NCBI GenBank assembly: GCA_028686425.1
Contig: JAQUBZ010000011.1
Location: 1-64,000 of the forward strand
Source of the DNA: Bacteroidales bacterium
Lineage (GTDB): Bacteria > Bacteroidota > Bacteroidia > Bacteroidales > UBA932
Direction: 5' to 3'
DNA length: 64,000 bases
Under the pieces are notes generated by a model. That model did not search any database and was not told the origin of the DNA. It saw only the letters and a list, made by a program, of their open reading frames with translations. Of the stretch, positions 45,467 to 55,624 are shown piece by piece. Each line of letters opens with the position of its first letter. Position 1 is the stretch's first letter. The position numbers and the translations under genes are program-made.

Positions 45467-47425
45467 ATGTACGATATCATCGAATTAAGCAAAAAAAGTC
45501 CGGAGGATTTATATGCTATAGCCAAAGAGCTGAATGTTAAGAAGCCCGAATCAATTTCTAAAGAGGATTTAATCTATGTTATTCTGGACGAGCAAGCCAT
45601 CCAGAGCAAAGAATCTCCACGTCCGAAGAGGCCTCGCCAGAAAATCAAGAAAGTTGTCAAAAATGACGAACCGGTCGTTGTGGTTTCTCAAAACAAACCG
45701 CAGCCGTCCGCTCCGGCCCAAAAACAGTCCAAATCTTCCGAAGCCGCTCAGTCAAAGCCGGCTCCAAAGGGAGAAAACAATACTAATGTCCAACAGGACA
45801 AACCGATTGTTCAGGAACAGCCTCTTCCAAAGAAAAGAGGCCGACGCCCTAAGTCCCAGACCCAGCCGCAATCGCAACCACAGGCGGCGCCAATACCAGC
45901 ACAGCAGGAGCAGACTGCACCTCAAGGGCAACAACCTCGACAAGAGCAATCCGCAATACAGGATAAAGTGCCTCAACAAGGAGACAAACAAATACAGCAT
46001 GAAAGACGTGACCGCATTCAAAGAACTCATATTCGCAGAAATCAGGAGCAAACCCCACAAGATGCTCATCAGGATGGGGTAATTCAGGGACAATCAGACC
46101 AAAGACCTCAGGAACAGAAACAGCAGGAGCAAGGAACTCAGGAGCAGAAATCTCAGGAACAGAAGCCTCAAGATCAGAGACCTCAGGATCAGAGACCTCA
46201 AGATCAGAGACCTCAAGAACAGAAATCTCAAGAACAGAAATCTCAAGAACAGAGGCATCAGGAACAAAGACCTCCTAAGCCTAAATTTGAATTTGACGGG
46301 ATAGTTGAAGCTGTAGGCGTTCTTGAAATAATGCCTGACGGTTACGGATTCCTCCGTTCTTCCGACTACAATTATCTGAACTCTCCGGATGACATATACG
46401 TATCTCAATCCCAAATCAAGTTGTTTGCCCTCAAGACAGGTGACACTATTTCGGGAGAGATCCGGCCTCCGAGGGAAGGTGACAAATATTTTCCTTTAGT
46501 CAAAGTGAACAAAATTAACGGACGTTCACCCGAATATATCAGAGACAGGGTTCCTTTTGATTTTCTGACCCCGCTCTTTCCTAACGAGAAATTCAATCTT
46601 ACCGGAAACGGACACAACAGCAATATATCTATCAGAGTGGTCGATATGTTCACACCTATAGGAAAAGGGCAGAGAGGACTGATTGTGGCACAACCTAAGA
46701 CAGGTAAGACAGTGTTGCTTAAAGATATTGCCAATGCAATAGCCGACAACCATCCTGAAGTATATATGATAGTATTGCTGATTGACGAACGTCCTGAAGA
46801 GGTCACCGACATGCAGCGCAGTGTCAAGGCAGAAGTTGTTGCATCGACATTTGACGAACCGGCCGAAAGACACGTTAAAGTGGCAAGTATGGTGTTGGAA
46901 AAAGCCAAAAGACTTGTCGAATGCGGCCATGATGTAGTAATACTTCTCGACTCCATCACACGTTTGGCAAGGGCTTTCAATACGGTACAGCCTGCTTCCG
47001 GCAAAGTGTTGTCCGGAGGAGTCGATGCTAATGCACTCCATAAGCCGAAAAGGTTCTTCGGAGCCGCCCGCAATATCGAAAATGGAGGTTCACTCACCAT
47101 TTTGGCGACAGCCCTTACCGAAACAGGTTCCAAGATGGATGATGTTATCTTTGAGGAATTCAAGGGGACAGGTAATCTTGAACTCCAACTTGACAGGAAG
47201 TTGTCCAACAAGCGTATATTCCCGGCAGTCGACGTTACACTCAGCAGCACCAGACGTGACGACTTGCTATATAATCCGGAATATGTCAACCGTATCTGGA
47301 TTCTTAGAAACCACCTTGCAGATATGACATCTGTCGAAGCTATGGAATTTATGAAATCGCGACTTGAAAGGACGTCATCCAATGAGGAGTTTCTAATCTC
47401 AATGAACGGAGATAAACTTAACTAA
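45467..47425 (+). CDS. rho: Transcription termination factor Rho with Gln-rich disordered insertion
   Basis: A 652-residue hexameric RNA helicase that ends transcription. The N-terminal Rho domain ([23 protein letters not shown]) is followed by a low-complexity insertion of about 215 residues, rich in Gln, Pro, Glu and Lys/Arg. The RNA-binding cold-shock-like domain resumes near residue 275 ([21 protein letters not shown]) and the RecA-like ATPase has Walker [16 protein letters not shown] and the [15 protein letters not shown] region. The insertion ends in 11 pentapeptide units (46106-46270). Rho with a long disordered insertion is known in gut Bacteroides, where it forms condensates; its activity here is inference. 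Confidence 0.96.
   Translation: MYDIIELSKKSPEDLYAIAKELNVKKPESISKEDLIYVILDEQAIQSKESPRPKRPRQKIKKVVKNDEPVVVVSQNKPQPSAPAQKQSKSSEAAQSKPAPKGENNTNVQQDKPIVQEQPLPKKRGRRPKSQTQPQSQPQAAPIPAQQEQTAPQGQQPRQEQSAIQDKVPQQGDKQIQHERRDRIQRTHIRRNQEQTPQDAHQDGVIQGQSDQRPQEQKQQEQGTQEQKSQEQKPQDQRPQDQRPQDQRPQEQKSQEQKSQEQRHQEQRPPKPKFEFDGIVEAVGVLEIMPDGYGFLRSSDYNYLNSPDDIYVSQSQIKLFALKTGDTISGEIRPPREGDKYFPLVKVNKINGRSPEYIRDRVPFDFLTPLFPNEKFNLTGNGHNSNISIRVVDMFTPIGKGQRGLIVAQPKTGKTVLLKDIANAIADNHPEVYMIVLLIDERPEEVTDMQRSVKAEVVASTFDEPAERHVKVASMVLEKAKRLVECGHDVVILLDSITRLARAFNTVQPASGKVLSGGVDANALHKPKRFFGAARNIENGGSLTILATALTETGSKMDDVIFEEFKGTGNLELQLDRKLSNKRIFPAVDVTLSSTRRDDLLYNPEYVNRIWILRNHLADMTSVEAMEFMKSRLERTSSNEEFLISMNGDKLN
46106..46270 (+). 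repeat. 15-bp tandem repeat inside rho (11 units)
   Basis: Eleven 15-base units encode pentapeptides of the form [PSHQT]Q[ED]Q[KRG], for example PQDQR three times in a row. It covers residues 214-268. The units differ at single bases, mostly in the first and last codon. The array is in frame, so unit loss or gain keeps the reading frame and only changes linker length. Confidence 0.9.
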
Positions 47426-47432
47426 ACTATAA

Positions 47433-48485
47433 ATGGCACTTCTGATTACATATCTGCTATCAGCATTACTGATATCATTCTTATGTTCGGTTCTTGAAGC
47501 AGTATTGATGTCAACTCCTCTCTCTTTCGTCACCATGAAAGAGGAGGAGGGGCTGAAATCGGCCAGACTATTCAAAAAATACAAACAATCCATAGACAGG
47601 CCCATCGCAGCCATCTTGTCTCTAAACACTATAGCTCATACTGTAGGTGCTGCAGGGGTCGGAGCACAAGCTACAATCCTTTTCGGAGAGGCTTCTGTAG
47701 GTATTGTATCAGCCATCGTAACTTTCCTGATACTCGTTTTTTCCGAAATCATGCCCAAAACCATCGGCACATCTTATTGGAAATCACTCACTACATTCAC
47801 TGCCAATACTATACGTGTATTGATTATCATTACTTTTCCGTTAGTAATACTGTTTGAGTGGATTACCAAGCTGATTGCTCCGAAAGATCAGGAAATAACC
47901 ATCAGCCGTGAGGAAGTTTCGGCCATGGCAAATATCGGTGAGGAAGAGGGGGTATTTGAGAAGAGCGAGAACAAGATTATTCAAAATCTGATTAAGCTCG
48001 ACAGTATCAAAGCTTACGATGCTATGACTCCGAGAGTGGTTTCGGCGATTGCTCCCGAATCCATGACTCTCAAGGACTTCTATAAAGACAATACTTATCT
48101 GCATCACTCGAGAATCCCTGTTTATGCCGAGACTCCGGAATATATCACCGGATATATACTGCGGGGGGTCGCCCTCGAATATCTTGCTGATGACAAGTTT
48201 AACGTAAAGCTCGGAGAGATTAAAAGGGATATTGCCTACTTCAATGAAGAGACCGCAATCAGCGATATTTGGGAAGCGCTGTTGAAGCACAAAGAGCAAA
48301 TCGCACTGATTATTGATGAGTACGGATGTTTTCAGGGGATTCTTACCCTTGAAGATATTATCGAGACTCTGCTCGGGCTTGAAATTATCGATGAAAAGGA
48401 CGAAGTGAGCGATATGCAGCAATATGCCCGCGAACGTTGGGAGCAACGTCAAAAGAAATATAAGAAAATCAATCTTCCGGAATAA
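47433..48485 (+). CDS. CNNM/CorB-type transporter with CBS domains
   Basis: A 350-residue membrane protein. The DUF21/CNNM transmembrane part (about residues 1-145: LLSALLISFLCSVLEAVLMS, and MPKTIGTSYWKSL) precedes an acidic linker helix (EEEGVFEKSENKIIQNLIKLDSIKAYDAMTPR) and a pair of CBS domains (about 195-320, ending LEDIIETLLGLEIIDE). There is no CorC_HlyC domain beyond the CBS pair. CorB proteins move magnesium or other cations, and ATP binds the CBS pair; the ion here is unknown. It starts seven bases after rho and should be co-transcribed. Confidence 0.9.
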   Translation: MALLITYLLSALLISFLCSVLEAVLMSTPLSFVTMKEEEGLKSARLFKKYKQSIDRPIAAILSLNTIAHTVGAAGVGAQATILFGEASVGIVSAIVTFLILVFSEIMPKTIGTSYWKSLTTFTANTIRVLIIITFPLVILFEWITKLIAPKDQEITISREEVSAMANIGEEEGVFEKSENKIIQNLIKLDSIKAYDAMTPRVVSAIAPESMTLKDFYKDNTYLHHSRIPVYAETPEYITGYILRGVALEYLADDKFNVKLGEIKRDIAYFNEETAISDIWEALLKHKEQIALIIDEYGCFQGILTLEDIIETLLGLEIIDEKDEVSDMQQYARERWEQRQKKYKKINLPE

Positions 48486-48551
48486 CTCTTCCTGTCACAG
48501 TACAGCTCTTTATTACAGGATAATCATTTCAGTCATAAGACAAATTCTGTA

Positions 48552-49382
48552 TTACAGATATTTGGACATATCCTCTGCAAGGCGGTGCGCCTCTTCTGCG
48601 GCGACTTGGGCAAAGTCTTCACCGTGAGATGCGTAGATTATGCCTCGTGAGGAATTTACAAGCAGTCCGCAATGTGAGTTCAGTCCGTATTTGGCAACTT
48701 CGGCGATAGTACCTCCTTGTGCTCCGACACCGGGTACCAATAGAAAATGATCGGGACAATAGGTCCTTATTTCTCTTAGCTTTTCAGGTCTGGTGGCTCC
48801 AACCACAAACATTGTATTGTCGCAACTCCCCCACGTCATGGCTTTGCGTATGATTTTCTCGAACATGGGCATCAGGTATCCGTCAACCGAGAGGGAGGAT
48901 GACTTTCCCGTCTCAAAATCTTCTGCAGATTTATTGGATGTAAGTGCAAGAATTACAGACCATTTACCTTCAATATCGAGAAATGGTCTTACCGAATCTT
49001 CCCCCATGTATGGAGCAAGTGTCACGGCATCGCAATTCATCCTTGTAAAAAATGCCTGAGCATATTTTTTGGCTGTATTGCCTATATCTCCCCTCTTTGC
49101 ATCGGCAATTACCATTATTTCGGGATAATTTGTCTTGATGTAATCGACCGTCATCTCAAACTGCTTCCACCCTTTAACCCCTTCTGCTTCGTAAAATGCA
49201 ATATTGGGCTTGAACGATACTGCATATTGAGCCGTTGCATCCACTATTGCCTTGTTAAAGTCGAAAAGAGGATACTCATTATCCCGCAGACAATCGGGAA
49301 TCAGCTCCGAAGATGAGTCAAGCCCGACACACAAGAAACTCTGCTTTTTGCAGATTTGCTGAAATAATTCACTATAAGTCAT
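48552..49382 (-). CDS. pyrF: Orotidine 5'-phosphate decarboxylase, long form
   Basis: A 276-residue enzyme that makes UMP in the last step of pyrimidine synthesis. The long-form motifs are clear: FLCVGLDSSSELIPD, the catalytic VIADAKRGDIGNTAKKYAQAFF with its Lys-Asp network, and LLVPGVGAQGG at the phosphate site. The first 30 residues form an extra helix. The other pyr genes are elsewhere. It is transcribed in the same direction as the M20 dipeptidase upstream, from which a hairpin (49411-49443) partly separates it. Confidence 0.95.
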   Translation of the reverse strand: MTYSELFQQICKKQSFLCVGLDSSSELIPDCLRDNEYPLFDFNKAIVDATAQYAVSFKPNIAFYEAEGVKGWKQFEMTVDYIKTNYPEIMVIADAKRGDIGNTAKKYAQAFFTRMNCDAVTLAPYMGEDSVRPFLDIEGKWSVILALTSNKSAEDFETGKSSSLSVDGYLMPMFEKIIRKAMTWGSCDNTMFVVGATRPEKLREIRTYCPDHFLLVPGVGAQGGTIAEVAKYGLNSHCGLLVNSSRGIIYASHGEDFAQVAAEEAHRLAEDMSKYL

Positions 49383-49410
49383 CTTGTTAAAATTTATTAT
49401 GCTTTAACAA

Positions 49411-49443
49411 CAAGGCTTCTCCGAAAATGTGAAGAAGCCTTGA
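49411..49443 (-). terminator. Possible weak terminator between the M20 dipeptidase and pyrF genes
   Basis: AAGGCTTCT pairs with AGAAGCCTT across a loop of about 12 bases, just after the dipeptidase stop. No strong T run follows on the minus strand, so it may be an attenuating hairpin or an mRNA-stability element rather than a full terminator. Confidence 0.45.
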
Positions 49444-49454
49444 TTATATCTTTA

Positions 49455-50801
49455 TTAAAAATATTTGTAGAACAATGCTATCGATTCCATCCCCATGTAG
49501 AACTGTGACAACAGATAGCTCTCATTAGGTGAATGTATTGTGTCTCTTTCAAGTCCGAATCCCATCAGCAGAGGATCGGCATTGAGGATTTGCTGCATAT
49601 CGGCTAAAATAGGGATGCTTCCGCCTCCCCTGCTCGGTACAGGCTCAACCCCATAGACCTCCCCTATCGCTTTAGAAGCCGCTTTGTATGCGTTGGAAGA
49701 GATTGGAATCAGGAATCCGTTACCACCGTGATGTTCAGTGACTTTTACCTTTACACCTTTAGGGGCGATAGATTTGATATGTGCTGCAAATAGTTTGGAA
49801 ATCTTCTTGCAATCCTGATTTGGAACCAGGCGCATCGAAATCTTGGCATGAGCCACTGATGGGAGAACGGTCTTGGCTCCCTCTGCTATATATCCACCCC
49901 ATATACCGTTCACATCGAGACACGGGCGAATACCCGTCCTCTCAAGTGTGGTATATCCCTTCTCTCCTGCTACTGCATTGATGTCGAGAAATTCTTTATA
50001 CTCTTTAATGTCGAAAGGAGCTCTGCTCAACATGTCACGATCTTTCCTGCTCAAATTGACCACATCGTCATAAAATCCTTTGACTGTAATATGTCCGTCT
50101 TTGTCGATCAGCGAATCTATCATGGAGCAAAGTGCATTGATGGGATTGAGAACGGCTCCTCCGTAATGTCCCGAATGAAGATCTTTGTTAGGTCCTGTCA
50201 CCTCTACTTCAAGATATGCAAGACCCCTCATTCCGCAATTGATTGAAGGCACTTTGTCCGAGATCATAGTGGTATCCGACACAAGCATAATATCGCATGA
50301 AAGAAGCTTTTTATGCTCTTTTGCCCATTTTGCAAGAGATGGCGAACCTATCTCTTCTTCACCTTCAAAAATAAATTTGATGTTGTGTCTGAGCTTATTC
50401 TCTTTTACAAGGTACTCGAATGCCTTGATATGCATGAATGTCTGCCCCTTGTCGTCATTTGCGCCGCGGGCATAAATGGCTCCGTCACGTATTTCAGGCT
50501 CAAAAGGTTGGGACTTCCAAAGGTCTATAGGGTCTATAGGCTGAACGTCATAGTGTCCGTAAATGAGGACTGTCGGCCTGGTATGGTCTATGATTTTTTC
50601 ACCATATACGACAGGGTGTCCTTCGGTCTCAAACACCTGAGCTTTGTCGGCTCCGGCTTCCTTGAGAAATTGTGTCAGTTTGTCTGCACATTTGTGCATG
50701 TACTGCTTGTGGTCGGAAGATGAACTGATTGACGGTATCCTCAATAACTCAAACAGTTCATTCAAAAATCGTTCTTTGTTCTTTTCTATGTATTGCTTCA
50801 T
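49455..50801 (-). CDS. M20-family metallo-dipeptidase
   Basis: A 448-residue two-zinc peptidase of the CNDP-like group. Metal ligands are in IYGHYDVQPIDP and ARGANDDKGQTFMH, the catalytic Glu is in FEGEEEIGSPS, further ligands lie in LVSDTTM and in the C-terminal FGLERDTIHSPNE segment, and a dimerisation lid is present. It has no signal peptide, so it degrades dipeptides in the cytosol. Together with PepD it makes two M20 dipeptidases in the window. A TATCTTTG promoter box is 34 bases upstream. Confidence 0.93.
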   Translation of the reverse strand: MKQYIEKNKERFLNELFELLRIPSISSSSDHKQYMHKCADKLTQFLKEAGADKAQVFETEGHPVVYGEKIIDHTRPTVLIYGHYDVQPIDPIDLWKSQPFEPEIRDGAIYARGANDDKGQTFMHIKAFEYLVKENKLRHNIKFIFEGEEEIGSPSLAKWAKEHKKLLSCDIMLVSDTTMISDKVPSINCGMRGLAYLEVEVTGPNKDLHSGHYGGAVLNPINALCSMIDSLIDKDGHITVKGFYDDVVNLSRKDRDMLSRAPFDIKEYKEFLDINAVAGEKGYTTLERTGIRPCLDVNGIWGGYIAEGAKTVLPSVAHAKISMRLVPNQDCKKISKLFAAHIKSIAPKGVKVKVTEHHGGNGFLIPISSNAYKAASKAIGEVYGVEPVPSRGGGSIPILADMQQILNADPLLMGFGLERDTIHSPNESYLLSQFYMGMESIALFYKYF

Positions 50802-50834
50802 GCTATGTAAAAAGTTTTATTTTTCATATTCTTA

Positions 50835-50842
50835 CAAAGATA
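50835..50842 (-). promoter_or_regulatory. -7 promoter box of the M20 dipeptidase
   Basis: Minus-strand TATCTTTG, an exact match, 34 bases before the ATG and divergent from the tig box. Confidence 0.6.
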
Positions 50843-50855
50843 GCCATTTTTTTAT

Positions 50856-50863
50856 TAATTTTG
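50856..50863 (+). promoter_or_regulatory. -7 promoter box of tig-clpP-clpX
   Basis: Plus-strand TAATTTTG, an exact match, 39 bases before the tig ATG. It probably drives tig, clpP and clpX, whose gaps are 10 and 4 bases. Confidence 0.65.
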
Positions 50864-50902
50864 CGCTTTTAGTAACTCTGATTAAACAAAATTATAATTA
50901 AT

Positions 50903-52225
50903 ATGAATGTAACACAGACAAAGGTTGATGAATTAAATCTGACCGTAAGTATCCAAATTGAAAAGGCCGACTATGCCGAAGCCAAGAAAAAGAGACTAAA
51001 CGAATATCGCCGTAAAGCCGATATCAAAGGCTTCAGACCGGGTATGGCTCCGACAGCTCTGATAGAGAAAATTCATGGACCTCAGGCACTTGCAGAAGCA
51101 ATCAATACAATTATTTCAGAACAGCTCAACAAATTTATCGAGGATAACAAACTCAATATCCTCGGAGAACCTCTTCCAAGCGAAACAGCCGACAAGAATG
51201 ATTGGGAGAACGGCGAACAGTTCAATTTCGATTTTGACATTGCTCTCGCTCCAAAAGTAGAATTTGCACTTTCAACCGAAGACACTGTTCCTTATTATGA
51301 TGTAACCATCACTGCAAAGGCTCAGAAGGATTATAAATCCAATCTGTTGAAACAGTTCGGAACTCTTGAAAAAGGCGACACCGTAAAGGAAGACGATTTT
51401 ATGGTGGTTGACTTCGTTCAGGGCGAAACCAGAGTGGAAAACGCATACGTAGCTCTCAGAAGCATTGAAGACAAAGAGATTAAAGATTCATTTATAGGCA
51501 AGAAGGCAGGTGATGTGATGGAAATTGATGTCAACAAGACTTTCAAGAACGAAACTGACAGAGCATCAATGCTTAAAGTCAAGAAAGAAGAGCTTGCTCA
51601 GATGGATCCTCAATGGACCATGACTATCAATGAAGTCAAAACTTTTGTTGATGCACAGCCTGTTCAGGAAATATTCGACAAGATTTTCGGAAAGGGAGAA
51701 GTAAAATCTGTCGAAGAGTTTGACGCAAAAGTCAAAGAACGCCTTGCAGCAGAATATGCGCAGGAAAGCGACTACAGATTTATGATTGATGCCAAAGAAT
51801 ATCTTTTGAAAAAGACCAATCTTCAACTGCCTGACGCATTTATGAAGAGATGGATTTTAGAGGCTAACGAAGGTAAATTCACCAAAGAAGATATAGAAAA
51901 GGAATACGACTTGTTTGCAAAAGATTTCCGCTGGCAGATGATTCGCACATATATCATGAAAGAGCAGAAAATTACCGTCACTAAAGAAGATTTGCTCAAA
52001 CAGGCAAAGACTCTTGCGGCTTACCAGTTTGCAATGTACGGCATGAACAATGTGCCTGACGATACCCTTACATCATTTGCAGAAAAGACCCTTTCAGACG
52101 AAAATCAGGGACGCAAGATTTACGAAAAAGTGGAAGACGACCTTGTAATCGAATATATCCGCAAATCCGTAACTCTCGAAAAGAAGAAGATTTCCGTTGA
52201 AAAGATGAGAGAATTAACAAACTAA
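50903..52225 (+). CDS. tig: Trigger factor
   Basis: A 440-residue ribosome-associated chaperone. The N-terminal ribosome-binding domain (LTVSIQIEKADYAEAKKKRL, KGFRPGMAP signature) is followed by a weakly conserved central domain in the place of the peptidyl-prolyl isomerase domain (about 150-245) and a long helical C-terminal substrate arm. The length is near the family norm. It heads the conserved tig-clpP-clpX cluster and is separated from clpP by 10 bases. Isomerase activity is uncertain because that domain is diverged in Bacteroidetes. Confidence 0.93.
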   Translation: MNVTQTKVDELNLTVSIQIEKADYAEAKKKRLNEYRRKADIKGFRPGMAPTALIEKIHGPQALAEAINTIISEQLNKFIEDNKLNILGEPLPSETADKNDWENGEQFNFDFDIALAPKVEFALSTEDTVPYYDVTITAKAQKDYKSNLLKQFGTLEKGDTVKEDDFMVVDFVQGETRVENAYVALRSIEDKEIKDSFIGKKAGDVMEIDVNKTFKNETDRASMLKVKKEELAQMDPQWTMTINEVKTFVDAQPVQEIFDKIFGKGEVKSVEEFDAKVKERLAAEYAQESDYRFMIDAKEYLLKKTNLQLPDAFMKRWILEANEGKFTKEDIEKEYDLFAKDFRWQMIRTYIMKEQKITVTKEDLLKQAKTLAAYQFAMYGMNNVPDDTLTSFAEKTLSDENQGRKIYEKVEDDLVIEYIRKSVTLEKKKISVEKMRELTN

Positions 52226-52235
52226 TACCACGCTT

Positions 52236-52907
52236 ATGGCATCGGAATTTGAAAAATATGCAATCAGGCATTGCGGAATAAGCTCTCTGACTCTCAACAG
52301 GGTGGAATCAATCTATTCGAGTTACATCAACCCTATGATTATTGAGGAGAGACAGCTCAATGTCGCTCAGATGGACGTTTTCTCGAGATTGATGATGGAT
52401 CGAATCATATTTCTCGGATGTCCTATTAATGACGATGTTGCAAATATCATTCAGGCCCAGCTTCTGTTTCTCGACTCCAACGGCTCCGACTCCGATATTA
52501 TGATTTACATCAACTCTCCGGGAGGAGTGGTCTATTCGGGACTTGGGATTTATGACACAATGCAGACCATTCAGTCTGACGTAGCTACGATTTGTACAGG
52601 GATGGCCGCTTCAATGGCATCTATCATCCTTGCAGCCGGGACTCCCGGCAAGCGCTCGGCTCTTCCCCATTCACGCGTGATGATACATCAGCCTATGGGA
52701 GGTGCAGAGGGGCAGGCTTCCGACATTGAGATTACAGCACGTGAGATTGTCAAATTGAAGAACGAACTTTACGAAATTCTTGCCCAGCATACCGGCAAAA
52801 AGATGGAAGATATTATCAAAGATGCCGACAGAGACTTTTGGATGACTGCCCAGGAAGCTCTGCAATATGGGATGGTTGACGAAATAGTCGTTAAAAACAA
52901 GAAATAG
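52236..52907 (+). CDS. clpP: ATP-dependent Clp protease proteolytic subunit
   Basis: A 223-residue serine protease that forms double heptamer rings. The catalytic Ser is in [13 protein letters not shown], the His in [15 protein letters not shown] and the Asp in DRDFWMT. The residues before [11 protein letters not shown] form the axial-gate and propeptide region. It is longer than E. coli ClpP at the N-terminus, as usual in Bacteroidetes. clpX follows after four bases. Confidence 0.97.
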   Translation: MASEFEKYAIRHCGISSLTLNRVESIYSSYINPMIIEERQLNVAQMDVFSRLMMDRIIFLGCPINDDVANIIQAQLLFLDSNGSDSDIMIYINSPGGVVYSGLGIYDTMQTIQSDVATICTGMAASMASIILAAGTPGKRSALPHSRVMIHQPMGGAEGQASDIEITAREIVKLKNELYEILAQHTGKKMEDIIKDADRDFWMTAQEALQYGMVDEIVVKNKK

Positions 52908-52911
52908 CAAA

Positions 52912-54153
52912 ATGGCGAAGAAAAAGAATGATAGCGACCATTGCATATTTTGCGGCCGCTCACAAGACGAAGTTGACTTGTTGATTTCGACTGAAAATGC
53001 TTCTATCTGCTCCGATTGCGCTTTTACTGCGTATGAATATGCAAAACAAGAACTTGGTGGATCCACAGGAGACCACATCAAGACCAACGGCAAGATAGTT
53101 GGCGAACCTATATTACTGAAACCCAAAGAAATAACCAATTTCTTAGACCAATATGTAATAGGTCAGGATGAGGCAAAAAAATATCTCGCAGTGGCTGTAT
53201 ATAATCACTACAAGCGAATCAATATGGATGGCCCCGACCTTATCGAGAAATCCAATATTTTGCTGGTAGGCCCTACAGGTACAGGTAAGACATTGTTAGC
53301 CAGAACTATAGCCAAGATGTTAAATGTTCCTTTTGCCATAGTTGATGCAACCGTCCTTACAGAGGCCGGATATGTGGGTGAAGATGTCGAAAGTATTTTG
53401 ACGAGACTTCTTCAAGATGCCGATTATGATGTCAAAAAGGCCGAAAGAGGGATTGTGTTTATAGATGAAATTGACAAGATTGCACGCAAAAGCGACAATC
53501 CTTCCATTACAAGGGACGTTTCTGGAGAGGGTGTACAACAAGCTCTTCTGAAAATTCTTGAGGGAAGCATCGTTAACGTACCGCCGCAAGGGGGACGAAA
53601 GCATCCGGAACAGAGGATGATAGCGGTCAATACCGAAAACATATTGTTTATTTGCGGAGGAGCATTTGAGGGAATAGAAAGAAATATTGCAAACAGACTC
53701 AATACTCAGGTTGTCGGCTTCGGGGCACAAAAGCAGAGAGCCTCCATAGACAAAAACAATCTCATCCGGTATATAGCCCCTCAAGACCTGAGAGCTTACG
53801 GTCTGATTCCTGAGATTATCGGCCGCCTTCCGGTGCTGACACATCTCGACCCTCTTGACAGAGATTCACTGCTTTCAATTTTGACAAAGCCTAAAAATGC
53901 GTTGATCAAGCAATACGAAGAGCTGTTTTCTCTTGACGGAGTAAAATTGACGGTGAAGCCGGAGGTACTTGATTTTATCGTTGACACATCCATCGAATAC
54001 AAACTCGGAGCAAGAGGTCTTCGTTCCATCTGTGAAGCAATCATGCTCGATGCCATGTACGAGGCCCCTACAAGCAGTAAAAAGACACTCAGCATCTCTC
54101 TCGATTATGCAAAGAAGAAAGTTGAGAAATTTGCAGGAAAGATGATGGGATAA
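52912..54153 (+). CDS. clpX: ATP-dependent Clp protease ATPase subunit ClpX
   Basis: A 413-residue AAA+ unfoldase. The N-terminal zinc-binding domain (CIFCGRS and CSDCAF, four Cys) selects substrates. The AAA core has Walker [14 protein letters not shown], Walker [13 protein letters not shown], and the pore and sensor regions; the IGRLPV region and C-terminal small domain ([19 protein letters not shown]) are complete. It starts four bases after clpP. It ends 15 bases from the stop of the convergent aldehyde dehydrogenase gene. Confidence 0.98.
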   Translation: MAKKKNDSDHCIFCGRSQDEVDLLISTENASICSDCAFTAYEYAKQELGGSTGDHIKTNGKIVGEPILLKPKEITNFLDQYVIGQDEAKKYLAVAVYNHYKRINMDGPDLIEKSNILLVGPTGTGKTLLARTIAKMLNVPFAIVDATVLTEAGYVGEDVESILTRLLQDADYDVKKAERGIVFIDEIDKIARKSDNPSITRDVSGEGVQQALLKILEGSIVNVPPQGGRKHPEQRMIAVNTENILFICGGAFEGIERNIANRLNTQVVGFGAQKQRASIDKNNLIRYIAPQDLRAYGLIPEIIGRLPVLTHLDPLDRDSLLSILTKPKNALIKQYEELFSLDGVKLTVKPEVLDFIVDTSIEYKLGARGLRSICEAIMLDAMYEAPTSSKKTLSISLDYAKKKVEKFAGKMMG

Positions 54154-54168
54154 TCGTCCCGGTTGAAA

Positions 54169-55536
54169 TTACAGACCGAAATACTTTTTGGTAAGTTTCA
54201 GCTTGAACGGAGTATAAGGCTGATATTTAAGCGATAGTTCATATAAAGCGTTCTTTGAAAGGACGCTTTTATAATGTGTAAACGTGTCGAAGGTCTTCCT
54301 GCCGTGATAAGATCCCATTCCGCTATGCCCTACCCCTCCGAAAGGCATGTTCTGCTCCGTCAGGTGCATAATGGTATCGTTTACGCAACCACCTCCGAAC
54401 GAACAACTTGAGATGATTCTATCCCTATTGCGTCTGCCAAAATAATAGAGGGCAAGCGGCTTTTCCATCGAATGAAACTGCCTTGTCATATCATCTATAT
54501 CGTCAAATGTCAGTATAGGGAGGACCGGACCGAAAATCTCCTCTTTCATAACAGGATCGTCAAATGAGACATCGTTAATGATAGTTGGTTCCATCAATCT
54601 GCCCGCAGCCCTGCCACCGCAAAGCACCATGGCGTTGTTGCAGAAGTCGAGCAGCCTGTCCACACTCTTTCGTGTCACTAACCACGGAAAATCCTCTTTG
54701 AGACGTCTGACGGCATCCGTTCCCTGTTCGTAATAGAAATAGTCTATATAGTAGAGTGCGCTCTCAAGCCATTTTTCCTTAATCGAGCGTTCAATAACGA
54801 CATAATCAGGAGCCACACACGTCTGTCCTGCATTCAGAAACTTGCCCCAGACCACTCTTTTGGCCGACTTGTCTATATTTGCATCCCTGTCTATGATGCA
54901 GGGGGATTTCCCTCCAAGTTCAAGAGTGACCGGAACGATATTCCTGCCCTGCTTCTCCATCAGTGTGCGAGCCACACCGGTAGAACCCGTATAGAAAATA
55001 TAATCATATTTCCCCTCAAACAACTGTTCCCTTTCGGACAAATTGTCCCATGTGGTATAAATATACTCTTGTGGAAAAGATGAAAGCATGCTCGAAATTA
55101 CGGCGGAAATATTCGGCGTATTGGCAGACAGCTTGAGTATTACCGTGTTGCCGGCGGCAATGGCTCCTATCATGGGAAGTATGGAGAGTTGAAACGGATA
55201 ATTCCACGGAGCCACGACAAGGACCACTCCGTAAGGTTCGGGCACGATATACCCCTTTGAGGGAAAGTTGATTACAGAGGTGCATTTTCGCTTGGGCCTC
55301 ATCAATGATTTCAGATGGGAAATCAGGTAATCAAGTTCATGCACGGTCATACCGATTTCTGTGGAATATACATCAAATTCACATTTGTTGTAGTCTTTGC
55401 CGAAAGCCTCAACAATGTCGGACTGATACTCTGTAATAAGATTTTTGATACATTTCAACTGATTGATTCTGAATTTGTAATTCAGAGTGGCTCCAGTATT
55501 GAAATATTCCCTCTGTCTTTTGATAATCTCCTCCAT
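54169..55536 (-). CDS. Aldehyde dehydrogenase (class 3-like)
   Basis: A 455-residue NAD(P)-dependent enzyme that oxidises aldehydes to acids. The catalytic Glu is in VTLELGGKSP, the nucleophile Cys in FLNAGQTCVAPDYV, and the coenzyme-binding segment FYTGSTGVARTLMEKQG is present. The length and N-terminus fit the class 3/fatty-aldehyde group, but it lacks a C-terminal membrane anchor. The substrate cannot be named. It is monocistronic and divergent from the HD gene. Confidence 0.92.
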   Translation of the reverse strand: MEEIIKRQREYFNTGATLNYKFRINQLKCIKNLITEYQSDIVEAFGKDYNKCEFDVYSTEIGMTVHELDYLISHLKSLMRPKRKCTSVINFPSKGYIVPEPYGVVLVVAPWNYPFQLSILPMIGAIAAGNTVILKLSANTPNISAVISSMLSSFPQEYIYTTWDNLSEREQLFEGKYDYIFYTGSTGVARTLMEKQGRNIVPVTLELGGKSPCIIDRDANIDKSAKRVVWGKFLNAGQTCVAPDYVVIERSIKEKWLESALYYIDYFYYEQGTDAVRRLKEDFPWLVTRKSVDRLLDFCNNAMVLCGGRAAGRLMEPTIINDVSFDDPVMKEEIFGPVLPILTFDDIDDMTRQFHSMEKPLALYYFGRRNRDRIISSCSFGGGCVNDTIMHLTEQNMPFGGVGHSGMGSYHGRKTFDTFTHYKSVLSKNALYELSLKYQPYTPFKLKLTKKYFGL

Positions 55537-55612
55537 ACTCTGTCTGTTTTAATATTCTGATTATAACTGTAAATTATTAGAAGCTGTTTTACAAAAATAA
55601 ATATTTATTTCG

Positions 55613-55620
55613 TAAGTTTG
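55613..55620 (+). promoter_or_regulatory. -7 promoter box of the HD-domain gene
   Basis: TAAGTTTG, an exact consensus match, ends only four bases before the ATG at 55625. If used, transcription would begin at or very near the start codon, giving a leaderless or nearly leaderless mRNA. Confidence 0.6.
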
Positions 55621-55624
55621 CAAT

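Noticed and set aside
46405-47382. 325-residue minus-strand open frame opposite rho
   Set aside because: It is the complement of the conserved Rho ATPase domain and has no recognisable domain or start signal.
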